A DNA stretch of 64,000 bases from Sarcina sp034439435 (GCF_034439435.1 NZ_JAPCKJ010000003.1:496001-560000); one strand, 5' to 3'. Counted from the stretch's first letter, positions 45,599-55,044 are shown. Notes: generated by a model from the sequence alone, not told the origin. Made by a program: numbers and translations.

Positions 45599-46261
45599 TT
45601 AACTAGCATTTTCATCTCCAAATAGTACGAAAAATGTTTTAAATATAAGTTTCATATCTAAACTTAGACATCTTTCATGTACATATTTAACATCTAGTTT
45701 CATCCAATCTTCAAATCCAATTGAATTTCTCCCCATAACTTGCCAATAACATGTTATTCCCGGCTTAACAGTAAGTCTTTCCATCATCCAAGGTTCAAAC
45801 TCAACAACCTCTTTTGGCAAGCTTGGTCTTGGTCCAACTAAAGTCATCTCTCCTTTTAGGACATTTATTAATTGAGGTAACTCATCAATACTTGTTTTTC
45901 TTATGAATTTTCCTATCTTAGTTATTCTAGGATCATTTTTCATCTTAAACATAGGACCAGACATTTCATTCTGTTCTTTTAATCTCTCTTTAATCTCTTC
46001 TGCATTTACTACCATTGATCTAAACTTGTACATATTGAAAGTTTTACCATTTAAACCAACTCTTTCTTGAGAAAAAAAGATTGGCCCTTTAGAATCCAAT
46101 TTTATTAAAATTGATACTATTATAAATATTGGACTTAATATTATTAATCCTAAAGCTGAAGCTAATATATCTATAAGTCTCTTTATAAATAAATATCCTA
46201 TTTTATCTTCTTTAACTTTATTTTCCAACTCTTCTTTGGCAAAAATATTTTTTTCAACCAA
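45599..46261 (-). CDS. Initiating sugar-phosphate transferase (undecaprenyl-phosphate, bacterial sugar transferase)
   Basis: 220 residues if the TTG at 46261 is the start (SD GAGGAGA about 9 bases upstream); a longer frame starts at 46279. One membrane helix (FIKRLIDILASALGLIILSPIFIIVSIL), then the catalytic domain with FSQERVGLNGKTFNMYKFRSM, KIGKFIRKTSIDELPQLINVL and GPRPSLPKEV. It moves a sugar-1-phosphate onto undecaprenyl phosphate and so commits material to this pathway. It is a short, WcaJ/PglC-like form lacking the extra N-terminal helices. Confidence 0.9.
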   Translation of the reverse strand: MVEKNIFAKEELENKVKEDKIGYLFIKRLIDILASALGLIILSPIFIIVSILIKLDSKGPIFFSQERVGLNGKTFNMYKFRSMVVNAEEIKERLKEQNEMSGPMFKMKNDPRITKIGKFIRKTSIDELPQLINVLKGEMTLVGPRPSLPKEVVEFEPWMMERLTVKPGITCYWQVMGRNSIGFEDWMKLDVKYVHERCLSLDMKLIFKTFFVLFGDENAS

Positions 46262-46299
46262 AACTAGCACTCTCCTCAAATTTTATTTTTCACTTTTAA

Positions 46300-47100
46300 T
46301 TAAAGAACAAACTTTTCGAAAACGAAAGCTACCCCATCTTCCTCGTTACTCTTAGTAACAAAGTCAGCCTTTTCTTTTACTTCATCAAAAGCATTTCCCA
46401 TGGCAACTCCAAGCCCAGCATATTCTATCATATGAAGATCATTACCAGCATCTCCAATTGCTATAACTTCTTCTCTTTTTATATCTAAACTCTCAGCAAG
46501 TGACTTAACACCTTCACCCTTATGACAAGTTTTACTTAAAAACTCTAAGAAATATGGAGCACTTCTTACTACAGTATATTTTTCATATACCTCTTTTGGT
46601 AACTTTTTAATTCCAGCCTCTAAAATTTCTGGTTCATCAATCATCATTATTTTTATTATTTCTTCATCTTCCTTGACATCATTATAATTGGTTTCATAAA
46701 CATCTATTCCATTTATTCTACCTTCTAATTCCGTATATTTATTCATTTTAGGAGTTATACAGCCATCTTTAGAAAAAGCATGTATATTAACTCCAACGTT
46801 TTTGCTTATTTCATGTAAATATTTTAAATCGTTTCCTCTTAAAGTATCTCTACAAATTACTCTATCCGGACCAATCTCTTTAACTATAGCTCCATTAAAA
46901 GTTAAAACATATTCATCATTGTGATATAAGTCTAATTCTTCTAAATATCTTTTAACTCCATCAACTGGTCTTCCTGTTGCTAAAACAACCTTAACATTTT
47001 TTTCTCTAGCTTTTTTTATAGCATCCTTAGTTCTTTCAGATATAGTTTTATCTTCTCTTAATAAAGTCCCATCCATATCTATCGCTACTAATTTATACAT
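46300..47100 (-). CDS. Cof-type HAD phosphatase
   Basis: 266 residues; ATG at 47100 six bases after GAGGTG. HAD motifs: VAIDMDGTLL (I), LATGRPVDG (II), the lysine in KGEGVKSLAESL (III) and IGDAGNDLHMIEYAG (IV), with a C2-type cap in the middle. Dephosphorylates sugar phosphates or cofactors in related proteins. First gene of the polysaccharide operon, 38 bases before the initiating transferase, which may be chance or may indicate removal of a sugar phosphate. A similar gene lies at 53671-54510. Confidence 0.88.
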   Translation of the reverse strand: MYKLVAIDMDGTLLREDKTISERTKDAIKKAREKNVKVVLATGRPVDGVKRYLEELDLYHNDEYVLTFNGAIVKEIGPDRVICRDTLRGNDLKYLHEISKNVGVNIHAFSKDGCITPKMNKYTELEGRINGIDVYETNYNDVKEDEEIIKIMMIDEPEILEAGIKKLPKEVYEKYTVVRSAPYFLEFLSKTCHKGEGVKSLAESLDIKREEVIAIGDAGNDLHMIEYAGLGVAMGNAFDEVKEKADFVTKSNEEDGVAFVFEKFVL

Positions 47101-47333
47101 TAAATTCACCTCTTAAATATATTAAAACAAAGTATATATAGCCATCTTATTTTTATAAATACTACGTAATTATATCAAAATACATATTTCATTTCATCAT
47201 TTTTTGGCATATTTACTTAAAATTATACCATATGCTTGTATTTTTTTAAAATATAACAATTGAATTGTAACAATTTGTCTTCTCTTATTATATTTTTTTA
47301 AACTTTTTGAAACATCATTTTCTTTATTAAAGA
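47101..47333. other. Intergenic region between polysaccharide operon and P-loop gene
   Basis: About 230 AT-rich bases holding the divergent control regions. I see a minor dyad (CAATTGAATTG) but no RNA motif. Confidence 0.4.
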
Positions 47334-47362
47334 TTGAAATAAAACTTCTAAATTGATATAAT
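47334..47362 (+). promoter_or_regulatory. Promoter of the NadR-like P-loop gene
   Basis: TTGAAA (47334-47339), 17 bases, TATAAT (47357-47362). It implies an untranslated leader of about 132 bases. Confidence 0.7.
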
Positions 47363-47501
47363 GAAATTTGTCATTTATTTAGATATTTGAGTTTATTCAA
47401 ATCAAAATAATGTAATTTTCGTAAAAAAATATACTCAAACAGAAATAATTTTAATGAAAATTTTAACTTATTATAAATACATACTTTAATGGGGGTTTAA
47501 T

Positions 47502-48107
47502 ATGCCAATTAGAATTGCAATTCTTGGTGGTCCAAGATGTGGGAAGACAACTTTAATACAACAACTTTATGTTGAATTTAAAATTAGAGGCTTAGATGTT
47601 GGAGCCGCAACTGAATACAGTACAGAATACCTTAAAGAAAAAGGCATGATAGAAACTATTTCTGAGCAATACGGTATTTATTTAGGACAACTTCGTTTAG
47701 AAGAATCATTAAATCAATTTGATTATGCCCTAACTGACTATGCAACTTTTGTACCATATATATATGGAAGATTTATGTTAGGCGACAAAAAAAGATCTGA
47801 AAAAGAAATTGAAATATTAAAAGATCTTTATCACTTAGCCCTTAAGGACCTTCCAAAATACGACTACGTATTCTTTGTTCCTAGAGAGTTTGGTTATACT
47901 CAAGATGGTGTTAGATGGCAAGATGAATCAACTGCTTCTGCTGTTGATAATGCACTAAAGCAATTCTTAGATAGTGAAAATGTTAAATATACTATAATAG
48001 AAGGTTCAACTAAAGATAGAGCCAGACAAATACTTTCAATTGTAGGATTAGAAAATAAGGAAACTCTACCTACTATAAAAGAACTAAAAAAGAAAAATAC
48101 TAAGTAA
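47502..48107 (+). CDS. P-loop ATP-binding protein (AAA_28/NadR-like)
   Basis: 201 residues. Walker A GGPRCGKT (9-16) in IRIAILGGPRCGKTTLIQQL. The middle (SEQYGIYLGQLRLEE, YDYVFFVPREF) follows the pattern of NadR-type ribosylnicotinamide kinase or thymidylate-kinase-like P-loop proteins, with a lid-like RWQDEST segment. Substrate unknown: kinase activity on a nucleoside is plausible. Monocistronic between a promoter and a hairpin terminator; no membrane segment. Confidence 0.72.
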   Translation: MPIRIAILGGPRCGKTTLIQQLYVEFKIRGLDVGAATEYSTEYLKEKGMIETISEQYGIYLGQLRLEESLNQFDYALTDYATFVPYIYGRFMLGDKKRSEKEIEILKDLYHLALKDLPKYDYVFFVPREFGYTQDGVRWQDESTASAVDNALKQFLDSENVKYTIIEGSTKDRARQILSIVGLENKETLPTIKELKKKNTK

Positions 48108-48113
48108 AAATAT

Positions 48114-48158
48114 AAAAATAGGTCATATTAATATAAAACAATATGACCTATTTTTTAT
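48114..48158 (+). terminator. Intrinsic terminator after the NadR-like gene
   Basis: AAAAATAGGTCATATT (48115-48130) pairs with AATATGACCTATTTTT (48140-48155), then TATATT. Confidence 0.85.
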
Positions 48159-48177
48159 ATTAAAACTATTTATTAAT

Positions 48178-48206
48178 TTGACAGTTATTTTATGTTATAA
48201 TAATCT
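48178..48206 (+). promoter_or_regulatory. Candidate promoter of prfC
   Basis: A perfect TTGACA (48178-48183) with TAATCT 17 bases on (48201-48206); a TATAAT is present too, but only 12 bases away. Confidence 0.4.
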
Positions 48207-48320
48207 AGGCTATTTAAGAGGTAAACTAAATTATTTTCTTAATCTTTCATATTTGTATATATTAATGAAGGAAAATAGTTAATATTTTAATATACATAGA
48301 AAATCAAGGAGGAAATTAGA

Positions 48321-49916
48321 TTGAGCGATTTAATTAAGGAAATAGAGAAAAGAAGAACCTTTGCCATCATCTCTCACCCTGATGCTGGTAAAACTACTCT
48401 TACTGAAAAATTCTTACTTTATGGAGGAGCTATTAGAATGGCTGGTTCTGTAAAGGCTAGAAAAGCTGCTACTCACGCAGTTTCTGACTGGATGGAAATT
48501 GAAAAGCAAAGAGGTATCTCTGTTACTTCATCTGTTATGCAATTTAACTATGGCGGATACTGCATAAACATACTTGATACTCCTGGTCACCAAGATTTCT
48601 CAGAGGATACATATAGAACACTTATGGCTGCAGACTCAGCTGTTATGGTTATTGATGGAGCTAAAGGTGTCGAGGATCAAACAAGAAAGCTATTCCAAGT
48701 TGCTTCATTAAGAGAAATTCCAATATTCACTTTTGTAAACAAAATGGATAGAGAAACTAGAGATCCATTCCAACTTTTAGAAGATATCGAAAGTGAACTT
48801 GGAATAAAATCTTATCCAATGAACTGGCCAATAGGATGTGGAAACAACTTTAAAGGAGTTTACGATAGAGCTACAAATACAATTCACATGTTTGACGGTG
48901 GAAATCATGGTCAAAGTGAGGTTACAACTATAACTGGAGATTTAGAAGACCCTAAATTCAAAGAACTTTTAGGAGAAGATTTACATAGTAAACTAATGGA
49001 AGATGTTGAATTATTAGATATTGCTGGTGATGAATTTGATTTAGAGAAAGTTAGAAAAGGAGAATTAACTCCTGTATTCTTTGGATCAGCTCTTACAAAC
49101 TTCGGAGTTGAACCATTCTTAAATGATTTCTTAAAATTAACTACTTCTCCATTACCAAGAAACTCATCAATAGGAGAAATTAATCCTATGGAAGAGCCAT
49201 TCTCAGCTTTCGTATTTAAAATACAAGCTAATATGAATAAAGCTCATAGAGATAGACTTGCTTTCATGAGAATATGTTCTGGTAAATTTGAAAAAGGAAA
49301 AGATGTATTCCATGTTCAAGGTGGTAAGAAAGTTAAACTTGCTCAACCTCAACAATTCTTAGCTCAAGATAGAGAGGTTGTTGAAGAAGCATATGCTGGA
49401 GATATTATAGGGGTATTCGATCCAGGTATATTCTCAATCGGAGATACTTTATGTTTAAATCCTAAAAAATTCAAATTTGAAGGAATTCCTACATTCGCTC
49501 CTGAGCACTTTGCTAGAGTTAAACCTATAGATACTATGAAAAGAAAACAATTCATAAAAGGTGTTACTCAAATAGCTCAAGAAGGTGCTATTCAGGTATT
49601 TAAAGAATTACACATAGGTATGGAAGAAATCATAGTTGGTGTTGTTGGTGTTCTTCAATTCGAAGTTTTAGAATACAGATTAAAAAATGAATACAACGTT
49701 GATATAAAAATGGAAAGACTTCCATTTAGATATGTTAGATGGATTGAAAATGACAATATAGATGTAGATTCATTAAACTTAACTTCTGATACTAAGAAAG
49801 TTAAAGACTTTAAAGATAGAAATCTACTTATATTCCAAAATGACTGGGGTATTTCATGGGCTATAGATCATAATCCTGGAATAATACTTTCTGGTGTCGG
49901 TAAATCTAACGATTAA
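48321..49916 (+). CDS. prfC: Peptide chain release factor 3
   Basis: 531 residues, usual RF3 size; TTG start at 48321, eight bases after AGGAGG. G-domain motifs: SHPDAGKTTL (G1), EKQRGISVTSS (G2), LDTPGHQDF (G3), NKMDR (G4). RF3 is the GTPase that removes RF1/RF2 from the ribosome after peptide release. EF-G and TypA are excluded by length and by the KARKAATHAVSDWMEIE region peculiar to RF3. Terminator follows. Confidence 0.97.
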   Translation: MSDLIKEIEKRRTFAIISHPDAGKTTLTEKFLLYGGAIRMAGSVKARKAATHAVSDWMEIEKQRGISVTSSVMQFNYGGYCINILDTPGHQDFSEDTYRTLMAADSAVMVIDGAKGVEDQTRKLFQVASLREIPIFTFVNKMDRETRDPFQLLEDIESELGIKSYPMNWPIGCGNNFKGVYDRATNTIHMFDGGNHGQSEVTTITGDLEDPKFKELLGEDLHSKLMEDVELLDIAGDEFDLEKVRKGELTPVFFGSALTNFGVEPFLNDFLKLTTSPLPRNSSIGEINPMEEPFSAFVFKIQANMNKAHRDRLAFMRICSGKFEKGKDVFHVQGGKKVKLAQPQQFLAQDREVVEEAYAGDIIGVFDPGIFSIGDTLCLNPKKFKFEGIPTFAPEHFARVKPIDTMKRKQFIKGVTQIAQEGAIQVFKELHIGMEEIIVGVVGVLQFEVLEYRLKNEYNVDIKMERLPFRYVRWIENDNIDVDSLNLTSDTKKVKDFKDRNLLIFQNDWGISWAIDHNPGIILSGVGKSND

Positions 49917-49931
49917 TATACTATTTTAAAG

Positions 49932-49978
49932 AAAACACATGATTTTTAAGAAAACTCTTAAAAAATCATGTGTTTTTT
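49932..49978 (+). terminator. Intrinsic terminator after prfC
   Basis: AAAACACATGATTTTTAAGA pairs with TCTTAAAAAATCATGTGTTTT; T run. Confidence 0.92.
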
Positions 49979-50097
49979 CGCTTTAATTCTATTAACACTA
50001 AGTTCATATTTATAGAAATATATAGTACTATTAATTTATAAGCATTCTAAATTAACTTACAAAAACTTAATAAAAAGCTAGTTTTTTTAAAATCTCA

Positions 50098-50159
50098 TAC
50101 CACTCTAAATTATAATTAACTATGAACTTTTTATTAATTAATTATAATTTAAAGTGGTA
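50098..50159 (+). promoter_or_regulatory. 22-bp inverted repeat just upstream of the MMPL gene
   Basis: TACCACTCTAAATTATAATT AA (50098-50119) is mirrored by 50138-50159 with a single mismatch (C50105 against A). The loop is 18 bases. It ends 18 bases before the start codon and lacks a T run, so an operator for a repressor or a leader hairpin is more likely than a terminator. Confidence 0.6.
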
Positions 50160-50177
50160 AAAGAAAGAAGGGACCAC

Positions 50178-53100
50178 ATGAAAGAGAATTTATTGAAAAA
50201 ATTTAAACTTAATAAACCACTTAGCTTTTTTATTTTAGTACTATGGTGTGCAATTGTAGCATTTTTATTTTTTACTTCTCCTTCCCTCTCAAAGCTAGTT
50301 AGTGAAAAAGGTGGAGTTCAATTACCTAATGATTATTCTTCTAAAATTTCAGAAATACTTGAAGAAAATAATCAATTTAACAGTAATGATAGCTACATAG
50401 CTATTTTCCACTCTGATAGCAAATTAACAGATGAGAACTTAAAAAATATAAAAAATACAATTGATAGGTTAAAGTCTGAAGAAAATAGTGATTATATTCA
50501 GAGCATAAATGATAGTTTTGATACTCCAGAACTAAAAAATCAACTTAATTCAGATAATGGTAAAACTATCATAGCTTTAATGACAATTGATCCTAAGGGA
50601 GCCTCTGTAAGCACGATTGAAAAGACATTAAATGATAAACTAAAAACTCCAGGTGTTGAAACCTATGTAACAGGTCAAAGTCTTATAGAAAACGATGTTA
50701 ATGTTGCTGCACAAAAAGGATTAAATAAAACTCAAACTATAACCGTTATATTTATATTTATAGTACTTATATTATTATTTAGGTCAGTGGTTACTCCATT
50801 TATTCCTCTACTTACTGTAGGAATAAGTTATCTGGGAGCTCAATCAGTTGTAGCTATTTTAGCAGATAAATTTAATTTTCCACTTTCAAACTATACCCAG
50901 ATATTTATGATATGTATTATGTTTGGTATAGGAACAGACTATTCAATCCTTTTATTAAATAGATTTAAAAGAGAATTGGCAAATGGAAATGAGGGATTCA
51001 CTGCTGTAAAAACTACTTTTAAGACAGCTGGTAAAACAGTCTTATCTAGTGCCACCCCAGTTTTTGTAGTTTTCGCTTCTCTTAATTTTATAGAATTTAA
51101 TCTATATAGAAGTGCTGTTGCCGTGGCAATTGGTATATTATTTTTAATCACAGCATTATTTACAATTTTCCCTGCTGTAATGATTATATTAGGCAAAAAT
51201 ATCTTTTGGCCTGTTAAAGGAACTTTTAAAGCTGAAGAAAATAAGCTTTGGGCTAAACTAGCTAATAAGGCTTTTGCTAAGCCTATACCTGTATTAGGAA
51301 TTATATTCGCTATACTTTTAATTCCTATTTTATTTAATAACTTTAACCAATCATTTAATAATCTAAATGAAATAGGAAATACATATTCTGCAAAGGAAGG
51401 TTTTAATATAATAGCAGATGACTTCGGAATAGGACAAGCTTCTCCAGTTTCCATCTACATAGAAAATGATGATGATATGAGAAAACCAGAATACGTAGCT
51501 CTTATAGAAAAACTTTCTAATGACTTACAAAATTCTAGCGATGACATAAAATCTGTTTTAAGTGTTACTAGACCTACAGGTACTCGTATTGATGAGATTT
51601 ATGTAAATGATCAAGCTAGTCAGGTTCACCAAGGAATAGATAAGGCTAATAGTGGATTAAATGAAATAAATAGTGGATTAAATGATGCTAGTAAAAAAAT
51701 AGATTCCTCTAAAAGCCAGTTGAAAGGTGCTGAAGAAGGAACTGCACAACTTCAAGAAGGTACTAAAAAAACTGAGGAAGGCGTTTCAGATCTTCAAGGT
51801 GCTCTTAATGAACTTGTTGAAAGCATAAGAGAAGAACATACTGGCGCTACAGAATTAAAGGATTCTATAGATGGAGCTTTAAATAAAGTAAGTGCTTTAA
51901 AATTAAGCAAATCACAGCTTGAAAAAGGTTATACTGATATACTTAACTCAGCTAATGATGTCCTTAATAACTTAAATACTATTGGTTCCTTAGCTGGAGA
52001 TCCTAATGCATTTAATGTTGATACAAGTAATCTAAAAAACTCTCTTTCATCATTAAATTCTCACTTAAGTGAATATTTAAAAGCTCATCCTGAAATCGCT
52101 AATGATGAAAACTTTAAAAAATTATCTGAAGATGCTAATAAATTAAATAATGCTTCTAACAATTTAAAAGGAGTTCTTAATAATAGTCCAGAAATCAAAT
52201 CTATAAATGAAAGTATAGGGGCATTAAAGGTTCTAATAAACAATTTAAATGATAAAAAAGATACTGTAATAAATGATTTAGAAAGTTTCAACTCAGGAAT
52301 TTCTGAAATTGAAAATGGATTAAACGCCTTAGATAGTGGACTTGGAAAATCTCTAGCAGGTGGTGAAGAAATTTCTTCTAAGGTACCTGAAATTTCAAAT
52401 GCATTAAGCCAAATAGCTAATGGACAATCTAAAATTCAAGATGGATTCAAAGAATTTTCAGGACAAATAAACGAATTATCAAATGGTCTTGAAGCAGGGT
52501 CTAATGGAATAACTGAAATTCAAAATGGTCTTAAATATGCTAATGGATTCATAAATGACTGGTCAAATCTTTCTTATAATATTTCAGGAATTTGTGTTCC
52601 AGTACAAGTATTCAATAACAATGAATTCAAACAATCACTAAATCAATATATAAGTCCAGATGGCAAACTTGCCGTAATAAATATAATAACTAATGAAAAT
52701 CCTTATTCTAATGAGGCTGTTAATGCTATTCCTCAATTAGAATCTATTGTTCAAGATAGCGTTAAAGGTACGAAACTAGAAAATGCTAATATTGGTATTG
52801 GTGGAATGGCTAGCACAACCTATGAAACAAAAAAAATGGCTGATACCGATTATGATAAAGCCTTAATTTTTGTAATAGTTGGTGTATTTATTACATTAAT
52901 TATTATATTAAGATCTTTAACAATGCCAATATATTTAATGATTTCATTATTATTAACTTATTTTACATCCATAAGTATAATTCAACTTGTAGTTACTAAA
53001 ATAATGGGATATCCAGGAATATCATGGATAACATCATTCTTTGGTTTTGTTGTACTAATGGCTTTAGGAATAGATTATTCCATATTTATAATGACAAAAT

Positions 53101-53498
53101 TTAACCAAGATGTTGATGGAACTATAAAAGATCGTATAATAAGAACAATGAAAAGTATGGGTGGAGTTATAATTTCTGCTGTAATAATCCTTAGCGGTAC
53201 CTTTGCAGCGTTACTTCCATCTGGAGTACTCACATTAATTGAAATTTCTATGGTAGTTTTAACAGGTATTCTTTTATATGTTGTTGTTGTTCTTCCTTTA
53301 TTCATACCAGCAATGGTAAAAATATTTGGTAAAGCAAACTGGTGGCCATTTAAACCAATCATCTCAAAAGAAGATTCAAATTTAGATGATTCAACTACAA
53401 TTGTTACAACAGTAGTTACAACAACTACTACCACCACAAGTAAAGGAACATCTACTACCACAAAGAAGGAATCTAAAACAACTACAAACCCAAAATAA
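50178..53498 (+). CDS. MMPL-family (RND-type) membrane transporter
   Basis: 1106 residues; ATG at 50178 after AAGGG (an in-frame GTG at 50154 lies within the inverted repeat). First helix near residues 12-32, a large outer domain, six helices (~190-380) including the GIGTDYSILLLNRFKRE motif, a second and much longer outer region (~410-880) rich in GLN/SGL heptad-like repeats (coiled coil, YhgE/Pip-like), and six further helices with GIDYSIFIMTKFNQ. The two DY motifs are the proton-relay residues of MMPL proteins. A Thr-rich tail of ~40 residues closes the chain. It may export lipids or small molecules. Confidence 0.9.
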   Translation: MKENLLKKFKLNKPLSFFILVLWCAIVAFLFFTSPSLSKLVSEKGGVQLPNDYSSKISEILEENNQFNSNDSYIAIFHSDSKLTDENLKNIKNTIDRLKSEENSDYIQSINDSFDTPELKNQLNSDNGKTIIALMTIDPKGASVSTIEKTLNDKLKTPGVETYVTGQSLIENDVNVAAQKGLNKTQTITVIFIFIVLILLFRSVVTPFIPLLTVGISYLGAQSVVAILADKFNFPLSNYTQIFMICIMFGIGTDYSILLLNRFKRELANGNEGFTAVKTTFKTAGKTVLSSATPVFVVFASLNFIEFNLYRSAVAVAIGILFLITALFTIFPAVMIILGKNIFWPVKGTFKAEENKLWAKLANKAFAKPIPVLGIIFAILLIPILFNNFNQSFNNLNEIGNTYSAKEGFNIIADDFGIGQASPVSIYIENDDDMRKPEYVALIEKLSNDLQNSSDDIKSVLSVTRPTGTRIDEIYVNDQASQVHQGIDKANSGLNEINSGLNDASKKIDSSKSQLKGAEEGTAQLQEGTKKTEEGVSDLQGALNELVESIREEHTGATELKDSIDGALNKVSALKLSKSQLEKGYTDILNSANDVLNNLNTIGSLAGDPNAFNVDTSNLKNSLSSLNSHLSEYLKAHPEIANDENFKKLSEDANKLNNASNNLKGVLNNSPEIKSINESIGALKVLINNLNDKKDTVINDLESFNSGISEIENGLNALDSGLGKSLAGGEEISSKVPEISNALSQIANGQSKIQDGFKEFSGQINELSNGLEAGSNGITEIQNGLKYANGFINDWSNLSYNISGICVPVQVFNNNEFKQSLNQYISPDGKLAVINIITNENPYSNEAVNAIPQLESIVQDSVKGTKLENANIGIGGMASTTYETKKMADTDYDKALIFVIVGVFITLIIILRSLTMPIYLMISLLLTYFTSISIIQLVVTKIMGYPGISWITSFFGFVVLMALGIDYSIFIMTKFNQDVDGTIKDRIIRTMKSMGGVIISAVIILSGTFAALLPSGVLTLIEISMVVLTGILLYVVVVLPLFIPAMVKIFGKANWWPFKPIISKEDSNLDDSTTIVTTVVTTTTTTTSKGTSTTTKKESKTTTNPK

Positions 53499-53521
53499 AA
53501 AACTTTATAAATCATTAAAAT

Positions 53522-53583
53522 AAAAGAACTTATAATAATATAGAAAGAGCTTTCACTCTCTACATATTTTATAAGTTCTTTTT
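53522..53583 (+). terminator. Hairpin terminator after the MMPL gene
   Basis: AAAAGAACTTATAA pairs with TTATAAGTTCTTTT, ending in TTTTTAA; the interior contains AGAAAGAGC..CTCTCT. Confidence 0.78.
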
Positions 53584-53628
53584 AATTATACTTTACTTTT
53601 AAAATTATACTACATAAAAAAATAATTT

Positions 53629-53673
53629 TGCATAAGCTCAAGATACCAAATTCAAAATTTGGACTTTCACTTA
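53629..53673. repeat. 45-base dispersed repeat, copy 2
   Basis: About 80% identical to 29485-29529. It ends with the stop codon of the HAD gene and contains the dyad CCAAATT-CAA-AATTTGG. Confidence 0.6.
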
Positions 53674-54510
53674 ATCTAATACAAATTTTTCTATAGCCTT
53701 AGCTACTCCATCATTTTCATTTGTGTCTGTTATATAGTCTGCTTTTTCCTTTAAAAACTCTTCAGCATTTCCCATGGCAATTCCAAGTCCAGCAAATTCT
53801 ATCATACTAAGATCATTTTCACTATCACCTAGGCAAATAATCTCCTCTCTATTTATATGAAGCATATCTGATAGAACTTTTACTGCATTTCCCTTTGAAG
53901 TTCCATTATTCATAACTTCAAAATTATTAGGTGATGAACTTACCACTTCAAAATCCGCATATTTCTTTAACTCTTCTTTTGCCTTAAATAATTCATCTAA
54001 TTTATTATTATCATTTTCTATACAAATAGCTTTAAGTATATGTTTTCCATGAGTTTTAAAAGACTCTCTAAAATCTACTCCTTCTGAAAACATTACTTTT
54101 TCATCAGATTCTCCCATCATTCTATTCATAACCTTATATCCATGTTCTTCTGGAACTATATTCTCAGATATAACAGTATCAGGTGTATTAAAATATGCCA
54201 TTTGAATATCATACTTCTTTATAACATCATATATTCTTTCTATTTGTTCCTCATTTAAAACAGATTCATATATAACTTTATCTTCATCCTTCTCTCTTAT
54301 AAAAGCTCCATTACATGATATTATAGGTGTCTTAACACCAATAAGACTTGCATAATATTTTGCTGAAGCAAATAATCTACCAGTTGTTACAGCTACTTTC
54401 ACGCCTTTTTCCGTAGCTTTTTTTATGGCTTCTTTATTTCTTTCACTAACTTCATGCTTGTTATTTAATAATGTTCCATCCATATCTATACATATTAATT
54501 TATATGCCAT
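53671..54510 (-). CDS. Cof-type HAD phosphatase
   Basis: 279 residues. Motifs: LICIDMDGTLLNN (I), TTGRLFAS (II), KGNAVKVLSDML (III) and LGDSENDLSMIEFAG (IV), with a C2 cap between II and III. Same family as 46300-47100 but not adjacent to sugar genes. Probable substrate: a sugar phosphate or flavin/nucleotide phosphate. SD GAAGGGAG. Confidence 0.88.
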   Translation of the reverse strand: MAYKLICIDMDGTLLNNKHEVSERNKEAIKKATEKGVKVAVTTGRLFASAKYYASLIGVKTPIISCNGAFIREKDEDKVIYESVLNEEQIERIYDVIKKYDIQMAYFNTPDTVISENIVPEEHGYKVMNRMMGESDEKVMFSEGVDFRESFKTHGKHILKAICIENDNNKLDELFKAKEELKKYADFEVVSSSPNNFEVMNNGTSKGNAVKVLSDMLHINREEIICLGDSENDLSMIEFAGLGIAMGNAEEFLKEKADYITDTNENDGVAKAIEKFVLD

Positions 54511-54837
54511 ACTTAAATTCTCCCTTCAAATTACCAATTCGTTATTACCTATTTTTTCTTCTTATATCCTATCCTAAAATATAGTATTTGTTTTTTCAAC
54601 TTTATTAATCAGACTTTACGTAAATATAACCTATATAAAACTTAATAATAATAGATTTAACAATCCAACTCATAGATTTACTACAAACCTTAATAATTAC
54701 CAAATAAACTTAAACTCTATTTTAAATAACTTAAATCATTTTGGAGAAACTAAAAGTAGACTTAATTTAAAGAAAATTAATTCACTCTAAATTATAGTCA
54801 AGTTTATATAGTTTAAAATTGAAAGGAGAAATAAAAA
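54511..54837. other. Intergenic region upstream of the small acidic gene
   Basis: About 325 AT-rich bases between divergent genes. Bases 54783-54796 (CACTCTAAATTATA) repeat the 5' arm of the inverted repeat at 50098. No other structure recognised. Confidence 0.4.
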
Positions 54838-55044
54838 ATGAGCGAAAAAAATGAAAGCAAATTATATACTCCTAAAGATAGGACATTTTATAGTCCTGAA
54901 GGACATGATCTAGTTTCTTATTCAAAAACAGGAAAAACTTATTCAAAACTACCTAGTCCCGTTAAAGATGATATAGTTTGTAACAATATAGCATACAATG
55001 AATTTGATTATACAGAAGATATTTTTGATGACGATGATATGTAA
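54838..55044 (+). CDS. Small acidic protein of unknown function
   Basis: 68 residues, preceded by AAAGGAGA nine bases upstream. Rich in Ser, Asp and Tyr, with a strongly acidic C-terminus (EDIFDDDDM), no signal peptide, no membrane helix and one cysteine. I recognise no family. The good SD, its own region and the strong terminator that follows argue that it is a real gene. It may be sporulation-related or stress-related, but nothing in the sequence shows this. Confidence 0.6.
   Translation: MSEKNESKLYTPKDRTFYSPEGHDLVSYSKTGKTYSKLPSPVKDDIVCNNIAYNEFDYTEDIFDDDDM

Noticed and set aside
50939..51454. 171-codon minus-strand frame
   Set aside because: Antisense to the helices of the MMPL gene, which has clear motifs there.
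53075..53515. 146-codon minus-strand frame rich in Val
   Set aside because: It is the antisense reading of the Thr-rich tail and last helices of the MMPL gene; valine runs mirror ACA/ACT threonine codons.
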